Shown here: piece by piece, positions 48,259 to 56,700 of the stretch | How the letters are laid out: every line of letters starts with the position of its first letter | Position numbering within the stretch: position 1 is the stretch's first letter | Assembly: GCF_005405305.1 (NCBI RefSeq) | Contig: NZ_BJDU01000003.1 | Location: 202,624 to 266,623 of the forward strand | DNA length: 64,000 bases | DNA from: Companilactobacillus formosensis | Lineage (GTDB): Bacteria; Bacillota; Bacilli; Lactobacillales; Lactobacillaceae | Reading direction: 5' to 3' | Notes under the pieces: model-generated | Seen by the model: only the letters and a program-made list of their open reading frames with translations | Database searches by the model: none | What the model was told of the DNA's origin: nothing | Position numbers and translations under genes: made by a program

Positions 48259-49711
48259 GGCTCTTTGTCAAATCGTATTGATGAATGATTTTGAGCTCAT
48301 TGAGCATCCTCACCGAGGATGCTCTTTTTCTATGCACAAATCAGTCTTATTCTCTTAATAAAGTGTTCAGGATTTCTAAAGCCATAGGAATTTCTTTTTA
48401 GTTTTTTTATCTTTCCAATGGTGCCCTCTAGAAGGCCATTGGAGTATGGCAATAAGCAACTATTTTTTACATAATTTATATTTTTTCGTAACGTTGTAAT
48501 GGATGTATCCATTGCGGTCCCATTTCTTTTATATCCAGAAATAATTTCCTGAAGTAGGTCTATGTCGTGATATCTTATTGATCTTTGAATACTCTGATAA
48601 GTATCATAGGTTTCCTTGAAAATTGGTATTTCATCAGTAGCTATATCGATAACATTTTGAATAGTCGTAAATTCATTTATACCGACAATAAATTTTATAT
48701 GAGTATCGTCTACATCTTCCTCTGGAAGATGATATATACGCCAATCAGATTTCATTGCTTTGTAAATACGAGATTTTTTGTCAGGCAATTTTTTTAAAGA
48801 ATTGATACGTACTTGATCTAGAGCTCTACTACAAAGTTGGACTATATGAAATCTATCTACGACAATGCGAGCGTTTGGAAATATGCGATGAACGACTATT
48901 TGATAATTAGCATTTAAGTCAATTGATACGGTTTTTACGGCTTGTCGTTCCGATAAGCTGTAATTGTTTATAAAGTGTTCGGTTATTGTTTTAGACAGTC
49001 TGTCATGTATCAATTCAACCAACCTATGTGTATCCGCATCGATAGCAATAAATGTAAAAATATTTTTTACAGACCGAAACTCATCAAAACAAAGATTCTC
49101 TGGCAAATGCACACATCTATTAGGAATTTTGGTATTACTATATAGAATCCTGCTTACAGTATTGGTTGAAATACCAATGATTTTAGCTATTGATGACAGC
49201 GTAAATGATTCTTTAGCCATAGAAAAAATTCTATTCTTGATCTGTTTGGTCATAGTATGATTTTTAATCAGTAGATCACTGTGAGCACCGCAGGTGCTTC
49301 CACAGTTCCTACACAAAAATCGTTGTTTTTAGTACTAGGTGGTACTCGATACCATTAAAGCTAGCCAATCTTGCATTGGTAGTTCTTTTACCATTTTTAA
49401 CTAGTGTATTCATTCCACATTGAGGACATCTATGTAAGGAATAAGATAATTCAGCATTCACTATTTTAATGTGTTTTATAACGCCACGTTTTTTTATCTT
49501 GGCATCCTTTACTGAAACATTTTTTATATTATTGTCTTTTATGTCTAGTGCATATAGTATAGAATTGTCTTGGGACATCATTGTTCACTCCTGTTTGATT
49601 TGGTTTGGTCGCTTAAATCTTAACACGAGAACAGTGATGTTCTTTTTTTATTTCAAAGAGTATAAAAAAAACTGGTATTGATTGTTCATCAATACCAGAA
49701 AGTTTAGAACC
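48259..49711 (-). mobile_element. ISL3-family insertion sequence (1453 bp)
   Basis: The left end begins GGCTCTTTGTCAAATC and continues GTATTGATGAA. The right end, read inward on the minus strand, begins GGTTCTAAACTTTC and has the same GTATTGATGAA at the same spacing. These imperfect terminal inverted repeats bound a minus-strand ISL3-type transposase reading frame. An exact 8-bp duplication AATATTTT flanks both ends, which fixes the borders to the base. The transposase is broken by a frameshift, so the copy is probably immobile unless helped in trans. Confidence 0.93.
48330..49581 (-). pseudogene. ISL3-family transposase, frameshifted
   Basis: Two overlapping frames make one transposase. The N-terminal 90 residues (49309-49581) hold the zinc-finger start CPQCGMNTLVKNGKRTT and end at VLK. 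The C-terminal part (48330-49316) carries CRNCGSTCGAHSD, a helix-turn-helix (SSIAKIIGISTNTVSRIL), and the DDE residues in VSIDLNANY, VVDRFHIVQ and NGLLEGTIGKIKKLKR. At about 49326-49332 a run of five A breaks the frame: the family sequence would continue LK-QRFLCRNCG, which appears in the C-terminal frame. Repair needs a +1 shift. A -1 programmed shift does not give the right frame. Confidence 0.88.
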
Positions 49712-49719
49712 AATATTTT
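49712..49719 (+). repeat. right target-site duplication of the ISL3 element
   Basis: AATATTTT matches 48251-48258 exactly and starts at the base after the right terminal repeat. Confidence 0.92.
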
Positions 49720-49731
49720 TTAATTGTATAC

Positions 49732-49762
49732 CACAAGATTAGTCATAATCTTGTGATTTTTT
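49732..49762 (+). terminator. terminator, probably once that of the upstream flavoprotein gene
   Basis: CACAAGATTA and TAATCTTGTG pair perfectly around GTCA and are followed by ATTTTTTG. With the IS removed, it would lie about 30 bases after the flavoprotein stop codon, the normal place. It now insulates the dpt genes from the IS. Confidence 0.85.
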
Positions 49763-49808
49763 GTTTTGTAAAAACTTTTTGAGAAATATTATTTTATTAA
49801 GGAATATT

Positions 49809-49857
49809 TTGTTCATTAAAGAGAATATACTGTAAAATGTTTAATAGTATACAGTTA
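49809..49857 (+). promoter_or_regulatory. dptF promoter with two direct repeats 22 bases apart
   Basis: TTGTTC (49809-49814) and TAAAAT (49833-49838) are 18 bases apart. ATATACTGTAA (49825-49835) overlaps the -10 and is echoed by GTATACAGTTA (49847-49857), about two helical turns downstream near the predicted RNA start. The consensus RTATACWGTWA is a candidate operator. No regulator gene is in the cluster. Confidence 0.4.
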
Positions 49858-49917
49858 TGATCAAGGCAACTAAATGTAAAAAATAAAGAAAATATGTATT
49901 GTTTTGGGGGATTTATA

Positions 49918-52380
49918 ATGAATTTTTGTCCAAATTGTGGTAATAAAGTCAATATCACAGATAAATTTTGTTCTAATTGTGGGTATAAGTTACAAAAAAA
50001 GAATGAAGCAATAAATAGTGAGGATGTATCATCTCCAGATGATACATTTGTAATAAATGAAAATGTTGGTGATTTGAAAACTACTAATGCTACTTTGGTT
50101 AAGAATAAAAAGGATGAAGTAGATGAAATTTTCTATAATCCATTAAAGGAAAATTTCAATGAAGTAGTTCAAAATCTTTATAAAGAAATCTGTTCCCTTT
50201 TTGGAATAAAATTTAATCAGTCAAAGATTTATATGGAGGATTTTGTAAAGGCTGTTGATTCTTTGAAAGGAAAAATGAAGGACAAAGATATAACTAAAAT
50301 AAAGGGTTATATTAAAATAAATCGTGAAAAGAATCACTTCATTACTTTGAATGAAATAGAATCTGTTGAGTTACTTACAAAGTATATTGAAAATCAGTAT
50401 AGAAAAACAGACGAAGAAATATTTATAAATAAAAAACTCAATAAACAGTTGAAAACTCAATTAACAGTGTTATCTAATGTTTTAATAAGTATTTTTGATT
50501 TACCAGCTAATAACGATTCTTTGTCTGATAAATACGAAATGATAATTTCAAAATTAAATGGAAAAATCAGAGAATCTGAATTGAATGATTTGGAAGATAA
50601 GATTATTCCACTATGTACTAATAATCATCCGGCGACAGTTTTTGAAATTGAAATGATTAAAAAAATGGTTAATCAATTTGATAAATCGTATAACAAGAAT
50701 CACACTGAAAAGAAACAAGCCGGTAGTCAGTTAAAAGAAAAGCTGAATTATTTGTCTGGTCAATCTAGTTCAGCCATTGCTGATGCGGAAAATTTAAGTA
50801 AACTTCAAGAATATATGCATGTGGAACGTGGAACATTAGAATCAGATTTATTATCCGTTTTAAAATCTTTTAATAATATTCATGGAAAATTAGTATTTTT
50901 AGTGGGTAATGTTGGTGATGGTAAATCGTACTCAATAGGATATCTAAAAAAAGAATATCCAAATTTGTTTGAAAAGAATAATGTGCATATTTACTATGAT
51001 GCTACTGAAAGTTTTGATCCACATAAAACAGCCATGGAAACCTTATTGGAGGAATTAAGCAGATTTTCTGATAATAATTTGGAAAAAAATACAGAAAATT
51101 GGATTATTGCAATCAATATGGGTGTATTGATGAATTTTGTGAGAAGGGCTAAAGAAGTTGGGAAGTTTGATAAAATTATTAATTACCTTGATGAAACTGG
51201 GATAGTTAGGAAGACCTCTGATATATCTAACGTTAATAGTCCATATTTTAGCTTAATTTCATTTAGAAATTATCCACTGTTTGATGTTGATGAAACTGGA
51301 ATAAGTAGTTCATTCTACGATGAACTTTTTGATAGAGTAGTAAAGAAAACTGATAGTAACCCATTTTATAAAGCGTATCTTGAAGATAAAAATAGTAATC
51401 TATTAGAATTGGTACATCATAATTATGAATTGTTTTCAAATAAGAGTGTACGTGACACTTTAAAATACTTACTTATCAAAATTCAAGTGGAATCTAAAGT
51501 AATTATTTCAACTAGGGCTTTGTTGGAATTAATTCACGATATTTTAGTACCAAATGAAATTAAAGGAGAAAAGATATCCTTTAGACAGTCGTTACCATAT
51601 CTGTTATTTGGAGGATCTAATGACTCAGTAATAATTAAGAAGATCAGTGCATTTGACCCAGTAAATCTACAAAATGCACTAATTGAAGATTTAAAAAATA
51701 CTGTTTATAATTCTCGCAAGAATCTTCAAGAGTTGGCAGAAAACATTTTAGGAGTAGAAAGCGCCGATAAGTTTGAATGGTTATGGAGATATACAGATCA
51801 AGAAAGTTTAAGCTTTGAAGAAAAGGTTACGCTATTAGTTCGAATTAAATTTTTGATTGATCGGGATAATGACTTGTTCAGAGATACTCATTATTATAAC
51901 TATTTAAAAATATTACATTCTTTGAAAATTGAAGATAATAATTCAGTTGAGGTAAGAAACCTTTATAAAAAAATTCAAAATTTAATTTACTCGTGGTGTG
52001 GTAGTCTTCGAGAGGGGTATGTATTCACCTTTATAAATGATGAAAAAGAATTTGGTGTGGCAATTCCATTTTATTTGAAATTTGATAGTGTTATTGAAAA
52101 GAATTTTAATGTGATATTTAAGCTTGAAAATTTGGATAGGGAAAAGAAATTCGAATTAGCAATTGATTATGATTTGTTCATTTTAATAGATAAGGTTAAT
52201 AATGGATATCTATTAAAAAATAGTGATAAGCATCAATTCGTTAATGTGGCAACTTTTGTTGAGAATATTATAAAGAGCAATAAATCGAGCAAAGAAACTT
52301 TGATAGGAAACATAAAAACTAATAAATTTTATCGTCTTACTAATGATGGTATGGGAATTAATTTGAGGGAGCTTGATTAA
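49918..52380 (+). CDS. dptF: DptF-like P-loop ATPase with zinc-ribbon N-terminal extension
   Basis: This 820-residue protein (usual DptF about 550) is read as the DptF part of phosphorothioation-dependent restriction. A zinc ribbon lies at about residues 4-25 (CPNCGNKVNITDKFCSNCG). Two related helical modules follow at about 85-162 and 181-259; they share the pattern LxGKxxxxxLxxLxxxI, then EIExxxxLxxxxxxxY. The DptF-like part starts near 296 (LQEYMHVERG) with Walker A GNVGDGKS at 330-337, then YYDATESFDPHKTAMETL and IIAINMGVLMNF. ATG 49918 follows GGGGGA; ATG 49894 lacks a site. It overlaps dptG by one base. The identification is from memory of the family and was not searched. Confidence 0.78.
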   Translation: MNFCPNCGNKVNITDKFCSNCGYKLQKKNEAINSEDVSSPDDTFVINENVGDLKTTNATLVKNKKDEVDEIFYNPLKENFNEVVQNLYKEICSLFGIKFNQSKIYMEDFVKAVDSLKGKMKDKDITKIKGYIKINREKNHFITLNEIESVELLTKYIENQYRKTDEEIFINKKLNKQLKTQLTVLSNVLISIFDLPANNDSLSDKYEMIISKLNGKIRESELNDLEDKIIPLCTNNHPATVFEIEMIKKMVNQFDKSYNKNHTEKKQAGSQLKEKLNYLSGQSSSAIADAENLSKLQEYMHVERGTLESDLLSVLKSFNNIHGKLVFLVGNVGDGKSYSIGYLKKEYPNLFEKNNVHIYYDATESFDPHKTAMETLLEELSRFSDNNLEKNTENWIIAINMGVLMNFVRRAKEVGKFDKIINYLDETGIVRKTSDISNVNSPYFSLISFRNYPLFDVDETGISSSFYDELFDRVVKKTDSNPFYKAYLEDKNSNLLELVHHNYELFSNKSVRDTLKYLLIKIQVESKVIISTRALLELIHDILVPNEIKGEKISFRQSLPYLLFGGSNDSVIIKKISAFDPVNLQNALIEDLKNTVYNSRKNLQELAENILGVESADKFEWLWRYTDQESLSFEEKVTLLVRIKFLIDRDNDLFRDTHYYNYLKILHSLKIEDNNSVEVRNLYKKIQNLIYSWCGSLREGYVFTFINDEKEFGVAIPFYLKFDSVIEKNFNVIFKLENLDREKKFELAIDYDLFILIDKVNNGYLLKNSDKHQFVNVATFVENIIKSNKSSKETLIGNIKTNKFYRLTNDGMGINLRELD

Positions 52381-53723
52381 TGAATGAATTAGTAAAAAAG
52401 TTATGTGACACATTGAACTTTAGTAAAAAAATAAAGTATGAACATGAATTTTCGGGACAGTTATTGCCCTTTTTTACGCGTAATCCAGAAAGAATGAAAT
52501 TTACGAATGGTTTTAGTCCAGTTATTGGTGTTATTTCAAGAATTATTAATGGTGAGGACTTAGAATTACAAATTAAAGAGTTTGATATTAGTAATACTTC
52601 TCTAGAAACTTCCGTCGATGAAAGTACTGTAAATAGAATGTTTTCTCCAAATATGTACAGAGATATGCGTAGTTCCAAACTGTTACAGTATCTTCCACTT
52701 TCTTCAGGAAAAGATAGAAAGGGTGAAATAAGAGTAGGGGAGTTTCTAGTTAATTTGTTGAATCTAAAAGAGAATACAGATTTTATAGATATGTTTAAAA
52801 GCGATGAAGCTAGTAACTTATATGAGAAGATAATTTTTGAATCCTTAGAAAAAAATAAGGACTCAAAAATTACCAAAAATCATAATTTCAGATATTATGA
52901 CAATCGCCAATATTTTAGTAAATACTTTAATAATGATATAAAGCATTTTAAAAATGACGAAGAGTATTTTTATGCACATATCGGCGAATTACTTGAATTC
53001 TATTATTTAACATATGTAATTCAAACCACTATGAGAATCAGTAATGGAAATATTGGTAAAGATGATAAAGTTTTACCTGTTTTTTTCAATTTAGGGAATG
53101 AATCTGTTTCTCAATCTCGAAAGGCTATTCAGCAAGGGTACAATATGGTTTATCAACATGGTCAAGGATTGTTAATGGATACGGATATATTGAACTATTT
53201 AAACGTTTTAATTCCAGATGATTCATATTTTTATTGGAAAAACGAGATACTTTCTGATGATTTTACATATAAAGAAGAGTTGCTTTCTAATCTGAAAGAA
53301 TTTGTTATAGCATTTAGTGAACAGTTAAACAGTGAATTATTATCAGGGGTTGACTTGCATTTTGATAACTTGGATGAGGGAATAAAATCCTTAAGATTAC
53401 TTTTGGAGACGCGGAACGATAAGTCACCGGATTCTCGATTTGCAAAGTCATTATCTGATATTGCCCAACAAAATTATTCTAGGAACCATGGACGTTTAGG
53501 AAAAGCCTTTTCTCTTAGTAACGAGACCGTATTAATGCTTACATCAGCAATAGTTGGGCGGGAGAAAATGCTTTTGAATACGGTATTCCGAGAATTTGAA
53601 AATCGTGGGATATTCTTCGATCGAATGACTAAAGATAAAGTAATTAATTTATACGAGCAGGCAAATATATTAGAGAAATTAAGTGATAGTGGGGATGCAC
53701 AATATGTTAGAGGAATATTATGA
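52380..53723 (+). CDS. dptG: DptG-like component of DNA-phosphorothioation-dependent restriction
   Basis: This is a 447-residue soluble protein without membrane segments or obvious enzymatic motifs, the normal length for DptG. It begins MNELVKKLCDTLNFSKK and has EFSGQLLPFFTRNPERMKF and a hydrophobic core around YYLTYVIQTTMR. The call rests mainly on size and on its slot between DptF-like and DptH-like genes. The start is at the TAATG overlap with dptF, behind GAGGGAG, and the end overlaps dptH by 20 bases. The three genes are thus one translational unit. DNA is visibly more AT-rich than in the flanking housekeeping genes. Confidence 0.72.
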   Translation: MNELVKKLCDTLNFSKKIKYEHEFSGQLLPFFTRNPERMKFTNGFSPVIGVISRIINGEDLELQIKEFDISNTSLETSVDESTVNRMFSPNMYRDMRSSKLLQYLPLSSGKDRKGEIRVGEFLVNLLNLKENTDFIDMFKSDEASNLYEKIIFESLEKNKDSKITKNHNFRYYDNRQYFSKYFNNDIKHFKNDEEYFYAHIGELLEFYYLTYVIQTTMRISNGNIGKDDKVLPVFFNLGNESVSQSRKAIQQGYNMVYQHGQGLLMDTDILNYLNVLIPDDSYFYWKNEILSDDFTYKEELLSNLKEFVIAFSEQLNSELLSGVDLHFDNLDEGIKSLRLLLETRNDKSPDSRFAKSLSDIAQQNYSRNHGRLGKAFSLSNETVLMLTSAIVGREKMLLNTVFREFENRGIFFDRMTKDKVINLYEQANILEKLSDSGDAQYVRGIL

Positions 53724-56700
53724 TTTTTTGTGTGAGAGATTAATTTCGTGGGCAAAATTTTCAGATCTGACTGCTGGAGACCGTTTTGCTCTGAGTTTTG
53801 AAAATAAAGATCAAGTTAAAAGTTTTGTAAATGAATTATCAAAAACAAAAGGTGTTAGCGAATTTAAAATTCCTAATGATCGTGGTTCTGCATTTTTAGG
53901 GCTTTCTTATCAACTAAATCATAATGACGGGATGAAACTAGTAATTGTTTCTACAAATGATGTTACACCGGCCTATTTAGTAAGTTTGCGTAATCAAATA
54001 GGACAACAAAGTGGTGTATGGGAAAATACAGCAATTCTTTTTGTGTCAGATAAAATATTGGATAGTATCAACAGTGGCGCAAAAGATATTAGTAGACAAG
54101 GTGGACCGTTCAACCTAGATGAATTAAGAAAAAATTTGAATAATGAAATTTTGAATAGCCCTAAGTTGAACTCAAGAGATAAAGATTCTCTTCAATATAT
54201 GATCCAGGGTATCTTTGATGATGACCAAACCTATACATTGATGGATTTTGCTGATGTATATTCCGTTATTGAAAAAGGGAAACTTGATCCAATTGATTTT
54301 AACCAAATGGGATATTTTTATGATGATGATTTAAGTACATATCCAAACATCAAAAAAAGATTAGCTGAAAATCATATGGATTTTGAAAATATTAGTAGAT
54401 TACACGGATATGGTGATGTAAAAGATAGGATTGCAAAAGTTGTTGCTGGAGATAGTTTAATTAATGAATTATCAAAAGATGATTGGCAAAGTGTTAATTA
54501 TCGAAAGATTCAATCTGGTAAGGATAAATTAAAAAAACAAAGCAATATAAAGCTTGAATATCTGGCTGATGATTTAAAACAAAAGAATTCAGAATTGATA
54601 ATTTGGGATAAACCCGAAAATACGAATACTAAAGCGGGTTCCAGAAAGAGAAATATAATTGTTTTTAATCCAGATCAATTAGAAGAACTTTCAATTAAAA
54701 TTCCATTTGACCAATCTATAAAGAGTGAATGGATAACTAGTAAAAAATTGATGAATGTTGATGGATTAACTGTCGGTGTTGCTGGGTATAGTATTGTCTT
54801 ACAATTTACTAAATTAGGTAAGAAATTTCCTAAATCGGTACAGTTGATCTATAAACACCAAAATAAAGCTTCATTGCGTTTTTCGTTTAATATAGTTATT
54901 TTGCCATTTTCTAGTGATTTGATTGAATCAATTTGTCCCTTTTATAAGTTATCTGTACAAAATAATCGTACGTTTAGCATAAATTTGCCAAGTGATATAG
55001 ATAGTTTTTGTATTGGTAATGGTCTAAATAGTCGAAATATTGGCATTCATTCTGTTAAAGATCTTAATGGTCAAGTAATAGATCCCGACGAATCTTTAAA
55101 AATAGATACCACCGAATTAGGCTTTAATGACGATTCAAAGGATCCATTCGAAATGATAATTTCTGGTGTACCGACTAACTTTGCTTTGATGGATGACGAG
55201 TCTAAGATACAACCCAAAAGTGCTGTTTCGTTGGAGAACTTTAGAAGACAACATAAAATTGATGGACATTTTGAGAACGAAAAAGTTATCTTTGGTGAAA
55301 CGATATCCAGCGTTTATAGGAATCAAAAATCGTTTTTAAGTTATGAAGAAAAAGCAATAAGAGATGATCTGTTAAGTGGAGTACGTACAGAGCTTGAAAT
55401 TTCTCCAATTTTAATTAGTAAATATAAAAAACTTTTTGAAATATTGCGAAGTCGTAATACAATTATGAGTCTGGTTTATTGGGACTCAGAGATTAAAGAT
55501 GCTGTTGAAGCAATCATTGGTGAAGTACAAAGCGAGATAGATTCATCCACAGAAAAAATTGAATTATCTGAGAGTACAAAAAACATCTCTCATATTGGTG
55601 AATATATCGTAGACGGCAATATAACATTTGCACCATTTAATCCAATATTATTAAGCTATCAGTTAAAAGTTGAACAAAAAATTGGTACAGAGAAACTTTC
55701 TGAAAAAGTCGAACAAAAATTAAATCCATATCACTTAGCACCATTCTTGAAAAGATCAGATGTGAATTATAAAGCTTTTTATAATTCTGATGCACCGCGT
55801 TGGTTAGTCTACTCTGAATCTCAATTATCTAGATTTGGAAGTACCTCCCAAGCAATAGTTACAGAAAGACTAAAGGACTTTAAAAATCATTTTAATTATT
55901 TATTTGAAATGAATTCAAGTGATAGTTACAACATTAAATTTGTAAATGTTACAGATGATAAGTCCGTTTTAAAGAGTATTATAGATTATTTGACTTTTGA
56001 GATTGAAAATTCTATTAAGAAAAGGAAAAATATTAATGATATTAATCCTGTAAATGCTTATATAGTTGGGAAAAACAAGAATATTGTTGGTTCAAGTTTT
56101 AATAGTTTTTATAAAATTATGAACAATGAAGAATTTGGTGATTTCTTTTCAGAGCCCTTAAAAGTAAAAGGTGTTACTAATGATGAAATTGTCGAAATTA
56201 TTGAAGTTATAAAGAAAAAGTTAAATATTATATTTGGAAGTAAAGACAATATAACTTATCATATTACTTTCTATCAATTCTCAAATGGTTTGACCCTAAA
56301 TCCATACAATTCTAAGGAATTGGATATGAATTACTCTATAGAAGGATTAATTGGTGGAGATGAATACACAGATACGCAAGATAGTATTCGAGATGGTTTT
56401 GGGACAAAAGGGCTTAAAACTGATTCTCCTTTATTAAGTTTTGCAAAATCGTGGAATGAGTTATTAGTTGCTACCAATGGACGTCATGATGTCATGACGC
56501 ATGGTCAAACATTGACTAATAGTGTCGAAGAACTGGATAGTAAATCTTTCCAATCCCAATTTGATAAAAGCAAGTGGGTAACGTTATTGAATCCAGAAGT
56601 AAGACTGGATTATTTTAACAAAATGAGTAGTAGCATTTATGTCATTCATTATACTGACTATACTAATTCAGCTAATTATGAATCAATCACATTAACGAAA

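Noticed and set aside
49300..49340. Programmed -1 frameshift in the ISL3 transposase
   Set aside because: The -1 frame at the A-run reads through unrelated sequence to a stop. Only a +1 shift joins the two transposase parts.
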